The notes beneath the pieces were generated by a model. The model did no database searches, was not told the DNA's origin, and worked only from the letters and a program-made list of their open reading frames with translations. A DNA stretch of 32,445 nucleotides from an uncultured Akkermansia sp. (GTDB lineage: Bacteria; Verrucomicrobiota; Verrucomicrobiia; Verrucomicrobiales; Akkermansiaceae): assembly GCA_949296365.1 (NCBI GenBank), contig CASFPZ010000027.1, positions 1-32,445 of the forward strand, given 5' to 3'. Both the position numbers and the translations under genes were made by a program. How positions within the stretch are numbered: the first letter of the stretch is position 1; every line of letters starts with the position of its first letter. Below, piece after piece: positions 11,051 through 19,725 of the stretch.

Positions 11051-11226
11051 TTAGTCCAAGAGAACTTTTTACAAGTGCCAAAAGCTCTTCTAAAAACACC
11101 ATGATCAACAATTGATGATCATCCTTTTCTGGGAACAGTATTTTGATGATCTTGATACTCTTACCCTTAGTGAAAAATCAAGGGAAGATTGCACAAAACA
11201 AGTTTTACCGAGTACTCATGATTACG

Positions 11227-11253
11227 TCCCCTCATATTTCTAGATCGAGGGGA
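11227..11253 (-). terminator. Hairpin downstream of the PP2C gene, possible terminator
   Basis: TCCCCTC (11227-11233) pairs with GAGGGGA (11247-11253) over 7 bp with a 13-nt loop, about 20 nt beyond the PP2C stop on the minus strand. There is no clear T-run after it on that strand, so termination is only possible. Confidence 0.35.
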
Positions 11254-11274
11254 ACTACTCCCTCGCTCTCTTGG

Positions 11275-12102
11275 CTAACCAACAGGCACTTGGAGAGTAA
11301 CGACAGTAAGGTTATCTTGGAAAGGAATCTCCATAGCTTTAGTCTGCTCTATGATAGCCATGGACATTGCTTCCATATTGATAGAGTCTTTCCGAAGGTT
11401 TTCAAAAATTTCGGGTTGAATGCACACCGTGTCCAACCAATAATCGAGACCGTCAGAAGCAAAGAGCAAAATATCGCCCGAACTTAACGGTAGAGGATCA
11501 TCGGAACAATCAACCAATTCGATTTTGTTCCCCATAATAGCAGAACGCAGAATACTCCTTTGGCGCAGAGCATACTCTATTGAGATTTCGCCTCGTTCCA
11601 ACTCTCGGCAAGCTATGGGCCACATTGAATGGTCTTCATTGAGTTTATTGAGTTCTTGACCACTAGGAGCCCTCAATAGATGAGAATCTCCCACGCTCAA
11701 CCACCACAAAGAATAATCTTTAATGTAAGCAGCGACCAAGGTAGTTCCCATGTTATCCAGCAGAATATTCTTACGAACTACCAGAGTCGTTGATCCAACG
11801 TCATCTGGCAAAATGCCATGTTTCTGAATATCGGCCAAGCGGCGATTCGCCTCTTCTAGAGCAAAACGCAAGCGCGATGCAACTGGCAATTCTGCATGCT
11901 CACAAAACACCTTCGAAAACATGCTAATTGCCTCGCGAGAGGCTACTTCGCCCGCCAAATGCCCCCCCATGCCGTCAGCCAACATCACGAGCATGCCGCC
12001 ATCCGGCGTCAACAAAACACGTGCTAAATCCTCTTGATTTTCCCGATTCCCCTGCCACTGTTTTACACTGTAGTCAATATTGTTAGGATCCATGGTTGCC
12101 AA
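11275..12102 (-). CDS. PP2C-family serine/threonine protein phosphatase
   Basis: A soluble 275-residue protein with the full PP2C metal-binding set: RENQED (20-25), ADGMGGHLAGE (42-52, metal-binding Asp43), a GTTLVAA strand, WLSVGDSHLLR, LLFASDGLDYW and the C-terminal QDNLTVVTLQV. Length suits a stand-alone bacterial PP2C, which removes phosphate from Ser/Thr and usually opposes Hanks-type kinases; no kinase is in this window. Residues near 101-122 contain two GTT-like strands in tandem (VGSTTLVVRKNILLDNMGTTLVAA), so there may be a small insertion or old duplication before the canonical MGTTLVAA strand. The gene begins 38 bp after lysS on the same strand, so it is probably the second gene of a lysS operon. 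An alternative start is the ATG three codons in (12093). Confidence 0.9.
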   Translation of the reverse strand: MATMDPNNIDYSVKQWQGNRENQEDLARVLLTPDGGMLVMLADGMGGHLAGEVASREAISMFSKVFCEHAELPVASRLRFALEEANRRLADIQKHGILPDDVGSTTLVVRKNILLDNMGTTLVAAYIKDYSLWWLSVGDSHLLRAPSGQELNKLNEDHSMWPIACRELERGEISIEYALRQRSILRSAIMGNKIELVDCSDDPLPLSSGDILLFASDGLDYWLDTVCIQPEIFENLRKDSINMEAMSMAIIEQTKAMEIPFQDNLTVVTLQVPVG

Positions 12103-12140
12103 GATTCATTCAGCACTGTGTTTTGTCGTTCGAGACGTTT

Positions 12141-13619
12141 TTAATCTTTCTGTTTCAACTGTGGGAAAAGGATTACGTCGCGAATGCTCTGAGCACCAGT
12201 TAATAACATCACGAGACGATCAATACCCATGCCAATACCACCAGCAGCTGGCATACCATACTCCAACGTTTCAATGAAGTCATAATCGACTTTTTGAGTT
12301 TCGCCAGCAGCCTGATGTTCCAGACGTTCACGCTGAACATCAGGGTCGTTTAATTCGGAATACCCAGGGGAAATCTCCTGTCCATTGATAACCAATTCAT
12401 AGACATCTACCAAATCGGGGTTTTCTTTGTTAAGTTTAGCCAGCGGGACCAAATCACGAGCAACACGCGTTACAAAACATGGACTCATCGTCTTTTCCTC
12501 CACGAGTTTTTCATACACCTGCTGGGTAACATCAACATCTTTCAATTCAGCCCCAATTTCTACATGTAATTCGTTCTGGGCTCGATTGCGGCGTTGTTCC
12601 GGAGTCAGGTCAAACCAATCAGCCCCAGCAACTTCACGAACTAAATCCTGGTAATTAGCACGACGCCACGGACGAGTCAGATCGATTGTGTAAGGATTAC
12701 CGTTCGGATCTTGGTATTCTAGTTTGAGGGTACCACAGAATTTCTCAGCCAAATGGCAAATCATGTCCTCCACCATGTCTGCCATCGTCTCAAAATCCCC
12801 GCACGCATCGTAAGCTTCCAACATTGTAAACTCTGGATTGTGACGACGGTCAACACCTTCGTTTCGGAAACAACGATTCAATTCAAACACCTTTGTAAAT
12901 CCACCCACCATCAAACGCTTTAACGATAATTCCAACGCAATGCGCAACGTCAAATCTCGATTGACAGCATTGAAATGTGTCGTAAACGGAGTAGCTGCTG
13001 CGCCACCAGCAATGTTCTGCAACACTGCTGTTTCCACTTCCAAATACCCTCTATTATATAAAAAAGAGCGGATTTCAGACACGATCTGCGAACGCAATAC
13101 GAAAATCCGAGCGCTGTCTTCATTGGCAATCAAATCCAAATGGCGCTTACGATAAGATACTTCTCGGTCAGACAAACCATGCCATTTATCAGGAAGCGGA
13201 CGTAAACTTTTCGCTAAAATGCGCAAAGATTTCACATTTACTGTAGGCTCGCCCTTCTTTGTAAAGAATGTCGTTCCAACAATACCAACCCAATCACCAC
13301 GATCCAACAGCTTCCACAGTTTCCACTCATTTTCACTAACGTCCGCTTTACTGAGGAACCCTTGAATGCGTCCTCGCACATCCGCCAACGTAAAAAACTG
13401 GGATTTTCCCATGTCGCGAATAGCCATTAGACGACCCGCCAAGGCAACTTCCTGACCTTCCTCAAAATTCGTCCGAAGGTCCGCCGGATTCGTCGTTATA
13501 TCAAATCGACTTCCATAAGGATCTATCCCCATAGCGCGAATCTTCTCGAGCTTCTCGCGGCGCACTGCAATCAAATCCGCCTCGGAAGACGTTTGCAAAG
13601 GTTGCTTTCTTTCTGACAT
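12141..13619 (-). CDS. lysS: Lysyl-tRNA synthetase, class II
   Basis: This cytoplasmic enzyme charges tRNA-Lys with lysine using ATP. It has 492 residues, the usual length for bacterial LysRS. The N-terminal OB-fold anticodon-binding domain covers about residues 55-140 (VALAGRLMAIRDMGKSQF). The class II catalytic core follows: motif 2 is CFRNEGVDRRHNPEFTMLEAY (split around residues 249-268) and motif 3 is GIGMGIDRLVMLLTG near 460. Upstream of the ATG is a partial Shine-Dalgarno sequence (AGGA about 10 nt away), one of the few in this window. The gene is divergent from nifJ and leads into the PP2C gene after 38 bp. Confidence 0.97.
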   Translation of the reverse strand: MSERKQPLQTSSEADLIAVRREKLEKIRAMGIDPYGSRFDITTNPADLRTNFEEGQEVALAGRLMAIRDMGKSQFFTLADVRGRIQGFLSKADVSENEWKLWKLLDRGDWVGIVGTTFFTKKGEPTVNVKSLRILAKSLRPLPDKWHGLSDREVSYRKRHLDLIANEDSARIFVLRSQIVSEIRSFLYNRGYLEVETAVLQNIAGGAAATPFTTHFNAVNRDLTLRIALELSLKRLMVGGFTKVFELNRCFRNEGVDRRHNPEFTMLEAYDACGDFETMADMVEDMICHLAEKFCGTLKLEYQDPNGNPYTIDLTRPWRRANYQDLVREVAGADWFDLTPEQRRNRAQNELHVEIGAELKDVDVTQQVYEKLVEEKTMSPCFVTRVARDLVPLAKLNKENPDLVDVYELVINGQEISPGYSELNDPDVQRERLEHQAAGETQKVDYDFIETLEYGMPAAGGIGMGIDRLVMLLTGAQSIRDVILFPQLKQKD

Positions 13620-13838
13620 GACGTGCTCATCCTAATCATTTCGTCGCCATTTGGCGAGACATAGTTCTACCGCCCCCGTCATTCTCCAATGAACATCATG
13701 AAAATTCAGATTCGAATACAACCACTAAACTATTGGATTTGAAGGGGATAAAGGGATAATTCATCATTTTTAGCATTGAGGACGGCAAAATCCTTTTACG
13801 TATGGCATTTTATATGTTAAGGTAAAGCGCAAGTAAAG

Positions 13839-13860
13839 CCGACATGTTGATTCATGTCGG
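13839..13860 (+). promoter_or_regulatory. Leader hairpin upstream of nifJ
   Basis: CCGACATG (13839-13846) and CATGTCGG (13853-13860) form a perfect 8-bp stem with a 6-nt loop, ending 34 nt before the preferred nifJ start. An upstream in-frame ATG (13844) lies inside the stem. It could stabilise the mRNA, block the upstream start, or be an operator for a dimeric regulator. Confidence 0.45.
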
Positions 13861-13894
13861 TTTGAACGACCCGATTCATTTTACCCGTGCAATT

Positions 13895-16800
13895 ATGAGT
13901 GAGAATGTAACGACAACCTACAGCACCATTGACGCCAATGAAGCCGTAGCTTCTGTGGCCTATCGTTTTTCTGAAGTAGCAGCCATTTATCCAATCACCC
14001 CGTCTTCCCCAATGGGCGAGTCGGCGGAAGCATGGGCCGCAGCAAACAGAAAAAACCTATGGGGAACTATCCCTTCTATTGTCGAACTTCAAAGTGAAGC
14101 AGGAGCAGCTGGCACTGTACACGGAGCTTTGCAAACAGGATCCCTAGCGACAACCTTTACGGCCTCCCAGGGACTTTTGTTAATGATCCCGAACATGTAT
14201 AAAATCGCTGGCGAGTTGACCCCTTGCGTTTTCCACGTAGCTGCTCGCGCACTGGCGACACATGCTCTGTCTATTTTCGGGGACCACTCTGACGTTATGG
14301 GTGTTCGTTCCTGTGGTTGGGCCATGCTTTGCGGAGCTTCAACTCAGGAAGCTGCAGATTGCGCTGCCATTGCCCATGCCTCCACACTCGAATCTCGCGT
14401 ACCGTTTATCAACTTCTTCGATGGATTCCGTACTTCGCACGAAGTAGGGAAAATCGCTGATATCTCCGACGATACTCTCAAAGGCATGATCAAACAAGAG
14501 TGGGTTGACGCTTGCCATCAACGTGCTCTCAACCCAGAAGCACCGGTCATCCGTGGTACGGCTCAAAACCCAGACGTCTACTTCCAGGGGCGTGAAATCT
14601 GCAATCAATTTTATGTGAAGGTTCCTGGCATTGTGCAAGCTGCAATGGATCGTTTTGCCTCCATGACTGGCCGTCAATACCACCTTGTCGACTATGTAGG
14701 AGCTGAAGATGCTGATCGAGTCATCGTCCTGATGGGTTCTGGCTGTGAAGCTGTTCACGAAACCGTCGATGCCATGCGCGAACGCGAAGGCGCCAAGGTA
14801 GGGGTTCTCAAAGTTCGCCTCTATCGTCCATTCCCTTCTGAAGAACTGGTAAAGGCTCTGCCCAAAACAGTGCGTAAAATTGCTGTTCTTGACCGTACTA
14901 AGGAACCCGGTTCTCCAGGCGAACCACTTTACCTCGACGTGGTCAACAGTTTGTTTGAAGCCCAAAACGCAGGTAAACTTCACTTTGAATGCGGCATGCC
15001 GTTCGTCGTCGCAGGTCGTTATGGTTTAGGCTCCAAAGAATTCACCCCCGCTATGGTTAAGGGTGTGTTCGACAACCTTGCTAAAGAACAACCGATGAAT
15101 CACTTCGCTGTTGGCATCAACGACGATATTCTTGGTCTCAGCTTGCCTTATGATCCAGAGTACAATGTTGAAGCAGCAGACACAACTCGCGCCATGTTTT
15201 TTGGCCTTGGTTCAGACGGTACAGTCGGCGCTAACAAAGATTCGATCAAAATCATTGGCCAGCACACTAACCTCTATGTCCAGGGGTACTTCGTATACGA
15301 TTCGAAGAAATCAGGTTCTACCACCACCTCACACCTTCGTTTTGGTCCGCGCCCGATCCATTCAACCTACTTGATTACCAAAGCCAATTTCATCGCACTG
15401 CATCAGCCCAGTTTGTTGAATCTGTTCGATTTTCTGAAATATGCAGAGCCAGGCGCTACTTTCCTGATGAACAGCCCTTATCCTGCAGACGTCGTCTGGT
15501 CTAAGTTACCAGCTCGCATGCAAAAACAAATTTTGGATAAAGGCATCAAACTCTATGTGATCGATGCTTTCGCCGTTGCCAAGAAGACAGGGATGGGCGG
15601 CCGCATCAACACGATCATGCAAACCTGTTTCTTTGCCCTTTCCAACGTCATCCCGGCAGATGAAGCGATTGGTTACATTAAGAAAGCCATTGCTAAAACT
15701 TATGCTCGCAAAGGTGAAGAAGTTGTCAATAAGAACATCGCGGCAGTCGAAGCTACTTTGGACAACCTCCATGAAGTCAATCTAGAAGGTGTTACAATCA
15801 ACGGCCATGAATTGCCTCCAGTCGTTGCTCCTAACTCGTTGCCATACGTCAACGACATTGTTTCTAAACTGATGGTCGGAGAAGGAGATTCCATCCCCAC
15901 GAGTCAATTGCCTGTCGACGGGACCTTCCCTTCAGGTACTTCTCAATACGAAAAACGTAACCTTGCTTTGGAAATTCCTGTATGGGATCCAGAAACCTGC
16001 ATTCAATGTGGTAAATGCACAGCTGTTTGTCCACACGCTGCTATTCGAAGCAAAATATTCGAACCTTCACTCCTCGAAAATGCTCCAGAAGGCTTCAAAT
16101 GCGCTGACGCTCGTCACCCAGACTGGAAAGGTAAGAAATTCCTTATCCAGGTATCTCCGGAAGACTGCACCGGCTGTACTTTGTGTACCGATGTATGCCC
16201 TGCCAAGAATAAGAAGGTAGAAGGCAAGAAAGCCATCAATATGGAAAAGAATATTGATAGCACGCACACAACTGAAGTCGCCAACTGGAACTACTTCATG
16301 GAACTCCCAGATGTTGACCGCACTAAGGTAAGAACCGACAACATTCGTTCGATGCAATTCCTGCGTCCATTGTTTGAATTCTCTGGCGCCTGTGCTGGTT
16401 GTGGTGAAACACCATACGTCAAGATGTTGACTCAGTTGTTCGGTAACCGTCTCGTCGTCGCCAATGCCACGGGATGTTCCTCGATCTACGGTGGTAATTT
16501 GCCTACTACTCCTTGGTCTCATGACGCACAGGGACATGGCCCAGCATGGGCTAACTCTTTGTTTGAAGACAATGCTGAATTCGGTCTCGGTTTCCGAGTT
16601 TCCCTTGATAAACAAGTTGAATTCGCAACTGAACTTTTGCAAGCTAACGCAACCATCGTCGGTGACGAACTTGTTGCTAAAATTCTCAACAATCCGCAAA
16701 AGAGTGAAGCTGAAATCCAAGAACAACGAGAAAACATCGCCGCATTAAAGACTATCATTGCCAATAAACCAGAATGCGCTCGACTGATGACCGTTGCCGA

Positions 16801-17467
16801 TAAACTCATCCGCAAGAGCGTTTGGATCCTCGGTGGGGACGGTTGGGCCTACGATATCGGTTACGGTGGCCTTGACCATGTACTTGCCAGCGGTCGCAAT
16901 GTCAAAGTCCTCGTTCTAGATACCGAAGTTTATTCGAACACTGGCGGTCAATGTTCCAAATCCACGCCTCGTGGCGCAGTTGCCAAGTTCGCCACTCGAG
17001 GTAAGGATCAAGTTAAAAAAGATCTCGGCCTCATGGCTATGACTTACGGTAACATTTATGTGGCCTGTGTCTCGATGGGGGCTAAAGACGAACATGTACT
17101 CAAGGCTTTCGTCGAAGCAGAAGCTTACGATGGCCCAGCTTTGATCATCGCCTACTCACATTGTATTTCCCACGGTATCGATATGGCCAAGGGACTCCAG
17201 CAACAAAAGGCTGCCGTTGACAGTGGACGCGTTCTCCTCTACCGTTATAATCCAGATCTCGCCGCACAAGGCAAAAATCCGCTAATTATCGAAGGTAAAG
17301 GGCCTAAAGGCGACTTTAAGAATGCTCTTCTTTCAGAAAACCGTTTCCGTCTCTTGGCTAAGAACAATAAGGACCACTTCGATGAATTGGTCGAGAAAGC
17401 CCAGAAGGATGCTCAGCATCGTTGGAATATGTACAAGGCTCTTTCTGATTTACCGCCTATCGCCTAA
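13895..17467 (+). CDS. nifJ: Pyruvate:ferredoxin (flavodoxin) oxidoreductase, single-chain
   Basis: It oxidises pyruvate with coenzyme A to acetyl-CoA and CO2, passing electrons to ferredoxin or flavodoxin; this is central to anaerobic metabolism. I chose ATG 13895 (MSENVTTTYSTIDANEA), giving 1190 residues, because family proteins start close to the TIDGNEA motif; an in-frame ATG at 13844 would add 17 unconserved residues and lies in a hairpin. The pyruvate-binding YPITPSSPMGE is near residue 32. Two 4Fe-4S motifs follow: CIQCGKCTAVCP from Cys702 and CTGCTLCTDVCP from Cys758. Proximal-cluster cysteines appear in CAGCGET (833, 836), ATGCSS and YSHCISHG. Thiamine diphosphate binding is shown by GDGWAYDIGYGG and NTGGQCSKSTP near 980-1020. 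All domains of the homodimeric enzyme are present. It is a single-gene unit with its own terminator. Confidence 0.97.
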   Translation: MSENVTTTYSTIDANEAVASVAYRFSEVAAIYPITPSSPMGESAEAWAAANRKNLWGTIPSIVELQSEAGAAGTVHGALQTGSLATTFTASQGLLLMIPNMYKIAGELTPCVFHVAARALATHALSIFGDHSDVMGVRSCGWAMLCGASTQEAADCAAIAHASTLESRVPFINFFDGFRTSHEVGKIADISDDTLKGMIKQEWVDACHQRALNPEAPVIRGTAQNPDVYFQGREICNQFYVKVPGIVQAAMDRFASMTGRQYHLVDYVGAEDADRVIVLMGSGCEAVHETVDAMREREGAKVGVLKVRLYRPFPSEELVKALPKTVRKIAVLDRTKEPGSPGEPLYLDVVNSLFEAQNAGKLHFECGMPFVVAGRYGLGSKEFTPAMVKGVFDNLAKEQPMNHFAVGINDDILGLSLPYDPEYNVEAADTTRAMFFGLGSDGTVGANKDSIKIIGQHTNLYVQGYFVYDSKKSGSTTTSHLRFGPRPIHSTYLITKANFIALHQPSLLNLFDFLKYAEPGATFLMNSPYPADVVWSKLPARMQKQILDKGIKLYVIDAFAVAKKTGMGGRINTIMQTCFFALSNVIPADEAIGYIKKAIAKTYARKGEEVVNKNIAAVEATLDNLHEVNLEGVTINGHELPPVVAPNSLPYVNDIVSKLMVGEGDSIPTSQLPVDGTFPSGTSQYEKRNLALEIPVWDPETCIQCGKCTAVCPHAAIRSKIFEPSLLENAPEGFKCADARHPDWKGKKFLIQVSPEDCTGCTLCTDVCPAKNKKVEGKKAINMEKNIDSTHTTEVANWNYFMELPDVDRTKVRTDNIRSMQFLRPLFEFSGACAGCGETPYVKMLTQLFGNRLVVANATGCSSIYGGNLPTTPWSHDAQGHGPAWANSLFEDNAEFGLGFRVSLDKQVEFATELLQANATIVGDELVAKILNNPQKSEAEIQEQRENIAALKTIIANKPECARLMTVADKLIRKSVWILGGDGWAYDIGYGGLDHVLASGRNVKVLVLDTEVYSNTGGQCSKSTPRGAVAKFATRGKDQVKKDLGLMAMTYGNIYVACVSMGAKDEHVLKAFVEAEAYDGPALIIAYSHCISHGIDMAKGLQQQKAAVDSGRVLLYRYNPDLAAQGKNPLIIEGKGPKGDFKNALLSENRFRLLAKNNKDHFDELVEKAQKDAQHRWNMYKALSDLPPIA

Positions 17468-17511
17468 TGAACGAACATTACTAAAATTATCTGTGTTTTA
17501 ATATGTATGTC

Positions 17512-17547
17512 ACCACCGGAAGTTAATACCTTCCGGTGGTTTTTATT
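17512..17547 (+). terminator. Rho-independent terminator of nifJ
   Basis: ACCACCGGAAG (17512-17522) pairs perfectly with CTTCCGGTGGT (17530-17540) over 11 bp with a 7-nt loop, followed at once by TTTTTATT. It is 45 nt after the nifJ stop codon. Confidence 0.92.
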
Positions 17548-17572
17548 ATTGCTCAAAAAGGTTTTCTACAAT

Positions 17573-17602
17573 GAGGTTTAATGATCAACCTCCTGATTTT
17601 TT
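17573..17602 (+). terminator. Second, weaker terminator-like hairpin after nifJ
   Basis: GAGGTT (17573-17578) pairs with AACCTC (17587-17592), 8-nt loop, followed by CTGATTTTTT. It may act as a back-up to the stronger terminator just upstream. Confidence 0.4.
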
Positions 17603-17976
17603 AATGATTCTCAAAATTGGAAAAATTCAGAGATCATAAGAAGCCACGATTAGTGTGATTATCTTGGCAAACATTCCCCGATCGTGATTGTTCTTCAATC
17701 TATACAGCGTCTGTGTTTAGCCCTGTTTTGAAAAACAATAAGATTAGAGACTTGAATAATATTTCATGGGTAACTCCCAAAAATAGGCAAAAATAAAGAA
17801 GAATACACCTAACGGAGAACTTTCCTTTACCATATTCAGTTTCCCCTGTACTACAAAGAGTTACTTCCATTAAAGAACTACATACACTTATAAAACCGAT
17901 TAGAGTGTATAGAAGTTCACGAGTCTAAAAAAACCTCACAAAATTCCAAAAATATTAACTTTTGAAAGAATAAAAA
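17603..17976. other. AT-rich intergenic stretch without a recognisable gene
   Basis: About 375 bp between the nifJ terminators and tRNA-Ser. No open reading frame with convincing protein content was seen on either strand. On the minus strand, just after the tRNA CCA end, the sequence is T-rich (TTTTTATTC), which could help end tRNA transcription. I found no clear repeats or RNA fold here. Confidence 0.5.
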
Positions 17977-18069
17977 TGGCGGAACGGGAGGGATTCGAAC
18001 CCTCGGTACCGGTTGTACCAGTACGCTCATTTAGCAAACGAGTGCTTTCAGCCTCTCAGCCACCGCTCC
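17977..18069 (-). tRNA. tRNA-Ser, anticodon GCU
   Basis: Read on the minus strand, 93 nt including an encoded 3' CCA (17979-17977). The acceptor arm GGAGCGG pairs with CCGTTCC (one G-T pair). The anticodon stem CTCGT/ATGAG holds the loop TTGCTAA, giving anticodon GCT (GCU), which reads AGC and AGU serine codons. The long variable arm GTACTGG/CCGGTAC is typical of class II tRNAs such as serine, and the T arm is GAGGG-TTCGAAT-CCCTC. Confidence 0.97.
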
Positions 18070-18090
18070 ACTTGCAAAGTTGACGTGGAG

Positions 18091-18120
18091 TTTCTATCAC
18101 AACAGGAAGCAGGCTGTCAA
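18091..18120 (-). promoter_or_regulatory. Sigma-70-like promoter of tRNA-Ser
   Basis: On the minus strand a perfect TTGACA -35 box (18120-18115) is followed after 18 bp by TAGAAA (18096-18091) as a -10 box. This predicts a start near 18084, about 15 nt before the tRNA 5' end, a normal leader length. Confidence 0.6.
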
Positions 18121-18132
18121 CACCCAAATGTA

Positions 18133-18159
18133 GATTTTTATCCTCTCATCGTAAAAATC
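18133..18159. other. AT-rich inverted repeat between tRNA-Ser and queF
   Basis: GATTTTTA (18133-18140) pairs with TAAAAATC (18152-18159) over 8 bp with an 11-nt loop. It lies between the divergent tRNA-Ser and queF genes. The queF leader was inspected for a preQ1 riboswitch, and no convincing aptamer was seen. Confidence 0.35.
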
Positions 18160-18307
18160 CTGATTCAATATGTAATTCTCTCATCCGCTGACCAGCTGAA
18201 ATATTGAAATTTATGTTTTATTCAAGGATAGTGGCGGTAGCAACATTGCTGAATTCATCTAATAAGAAGGAAGTTCAGCTTGATTACATGATTGACGTTC
18301 TAGAGTT

Positions 18308-18718
18308 ATGTCCAACGATTTGTCCATTCTCGGTTCTCAACAGTCGTTTAAATCCAATCCGGATGAAGCAAAATTGGAAGCCTTCCCCAATCGTACCCCA
18401 GGCAGGCCCTACGTAGTCACGCTAGAGACGCATGAATTTTCCTCGCTTTGTCCAGTAACTGGACAACCGGACTATGCCCACATTACGATTACCTACATAC
18501 CCGAAGAGACCTGTGTTGAAACCAAATCACTGAAATATTACCTGGCATCTTATAGGAATTACCCAGCATTTAACGAACAGATCATCAATCGTATCACAGA
18601 CGATCTAGTTCAAGCAATTCACCCAAGATGGCTGAAAGTCGAAGGTAAATTCTCACCACGCGGTGGCATTCAATTAACTGCTATAGCAGAGCATCAACCA
18701 GAAAACCGCCCCTTATAA
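18308..18718 (+). CDS. queF: NADPH-dependent 7-cyano-7-deazaguanine reductase (QueF)
   Basis: QueF reduces the nitrile of preQ0 to the aminomethyl group of preQ1 with NADPH, a step of queuosine synthesis for tRNA wobble position 34. The 136-residue size is that of the short, single-domain type. The catalytic cysteine is Cys48 in SSLCPVTGQPDYA; the thioimide-forming Cys in CPVTGQPD and the following ETKSLKYYLASYRN are the family hallmarks (Glu and Ser-Leu-Lys bind substrate). The end KVEGKFSPRGGIQLT also fits. It lies 14 bp before queC, and the two consecutive pathway steps are surely one operon. No Shine-Dalgarno sequence precedes the ATG. Confidence 0.95.
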   Translation: MSNDLSILGSQQSFKSNPDEAKLEAFPNRTPGRPYVVTLETHEFSSLCPVTGQPDYAHITITYIPEETCVETKSLKYYLASYRNYPAFNEQIINRITDDLVQAIHPRWLKVEGKFSPRGGIQLTAIAEHQPENRPL

Positions 18719-18732
18719 CAGCCCGTTCGATT

Positions 18733-19398
18733 ATGAAATCTCTGGAAGTTACGGTTTTATTGAGCGGTGGACTAGATTCATCAACCGCTCTGCACTGGGC
18801 TGCTAAACATCATCATGTCAACATGGCCCTAAGTTTTTATTATGGTTCCAAACAGGCAGAGCAAGAACTGGAATGTGCCAAATTTCAAGCCCAGCACTTG
18901 GGAATTTCCCACCAAATTGTTGATATTTCATCCATTTCGCCCCTTCTGAAATCTGCTATGCTCAAAAACGGGGCTCCTATTCCGGAAGGACGGTATGAAG
19001 TCGACAATATGCGCCAAACCGTCGTACCATTCCGGAATGGCATCTTTCTCTCAATAGCAGCTGGCATTGCCGAAAGCGCCGGCGCCCAAGCCCTCGTTAT
19101 TGCGGCCCATTCAGGCGACCATACGATTTATCCTGATTGCCGTGAGGATTTCATGACTGCCATGTCTGAGGCCATCCGGTTAGGCACCTGGGCTAATCTT
19201 GGGATTTTGAGACCTTTTATCAATGCCTCTAAAGGAGATATTGTCAAACAAGCATCTGATTTAAGAGTTGATCTATCTAAAACCTACTCCTGCTACAAAG
19301 GAGGCCCTGTCCATTGCGGTGTTTGTGCCACATGTTTGGAACGCAAAGAAGCCTTCTTGCAAGCCCATATCCCAGATCCTACCACCTATCTTCTGTAA
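18733..19398 (+). CDS. queC: 7-cyano-7-deazaguanine synthase (QueC)
   Basis: QueC makes preQ0 from 7-carboxy-7-deazaguanine, ammonia and ATP in the cytoplasm, supplying the substrate of QueF encoded just upstream. The 221-residue protein starts with a PP-loop ATPase motif SGGLDSS (11-17). Near the C-terminus four cysteines that bind structural zinc are in the expected pattern: Cys187, Cys195, Cys198 and Cys201 (CYKGGPVHCGVCATC). The internal AAHSGDHTIYPDCREDF is typical of the family. The genes for the earlier steps (queD, queE) are not in this window. Confidence 0.96.
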   Translation: MKSLEVTVLLSGGLDSSTALHWAAKHHHVNMALSFYYGSKQAEQELECAKFQAQHLGISHQIVDISSISPLLKSAMLKNGAPIPEGRYEVDNMRQTVVPFRNGIFLSIAAGIAESAGAQALVIAAHSGDHTIYPDCREDFMTAMSEAIRLGTWANLGILRPFINASKGDIVKQASDLRVDLSKTYSCYKGGPVHCGVCATCLERKEAFLQAHIPDPTTYLL

Positions 19399-19725
19399 CA
19401 ATAATGTTTCTCGGCCCATTATCGGGACACTTTGTCCATCGCATGTCCTGTAAACAATCGGTCTTACGCTCAAGCTAGAAATCTCCCACAACAGTTCAAG
19501 CGCAACATGCAGAGACTCGATACGGGCTTGTCTGGATATCCACAATACCGCCAACATAATAAGGTCCTCAACTACAATGAGGATTCCTTATTAAGTGACC
19601 AATACCAATAGAACACCGTTTGTGACAAATGATGTTTCCGGGGTTGCCCTCGCCCCGGTACATTATCATCGGCAAACAGCGTTCTTGGTGAATTTCATCC
19701 CCCCCTTTCCTTGATACAGCAATAG
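19399..19725. other. Convergent intergenic region between queC and DUF4139 gene, with two hairpins
   Basis: This 327-bp gap has no convincing gene. A compound hairpin at 19558-19592 (AATAAGG/CCTTATT enclosing TCCTCA/TGAGGA, 2-nt bulge) and a GC-rich one at 19638-19658 (CCGGGG/CCCCGG, 9-nt loop) lie between the two convergent gene ends and may terminate transcription. Neither has a long T-tract. Confidence 0.45.

Noticed and set aside
13844..13894. Upstream in-frame start for nifJ
   Set aside because: It adds 17 residues absent from the family and lies inside a perfect hairpin stem; ATG 13895 fits better.
17550..17976. Candidate third copy of the intergenic repeat near AAAAACAATAAGA
   Set aside because: Only about 13 bases match copy B, with no match to the later blocks, which can happen by chance in AT-rich DNA.
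18070..18307. Possible preQ1 riboswitch before queF-queC
   Set aside because: The leader lacks the short C-rich hairpin followed by the A-rich tail expected of the class I aptamer, and I could not build another known class.
18204..18416. Plus-strand frame of 70 codons overlapping the queF start
   Set aside because: It overlaps queF in another frame and has no family features; queF is certain from its catalytic motif.
19273..19557. Minus-strand frame of 94 codons opposite the queC end
   Set aside because: It lies antisense to the conserved zinc-binding end of queC and shows no protein signature.
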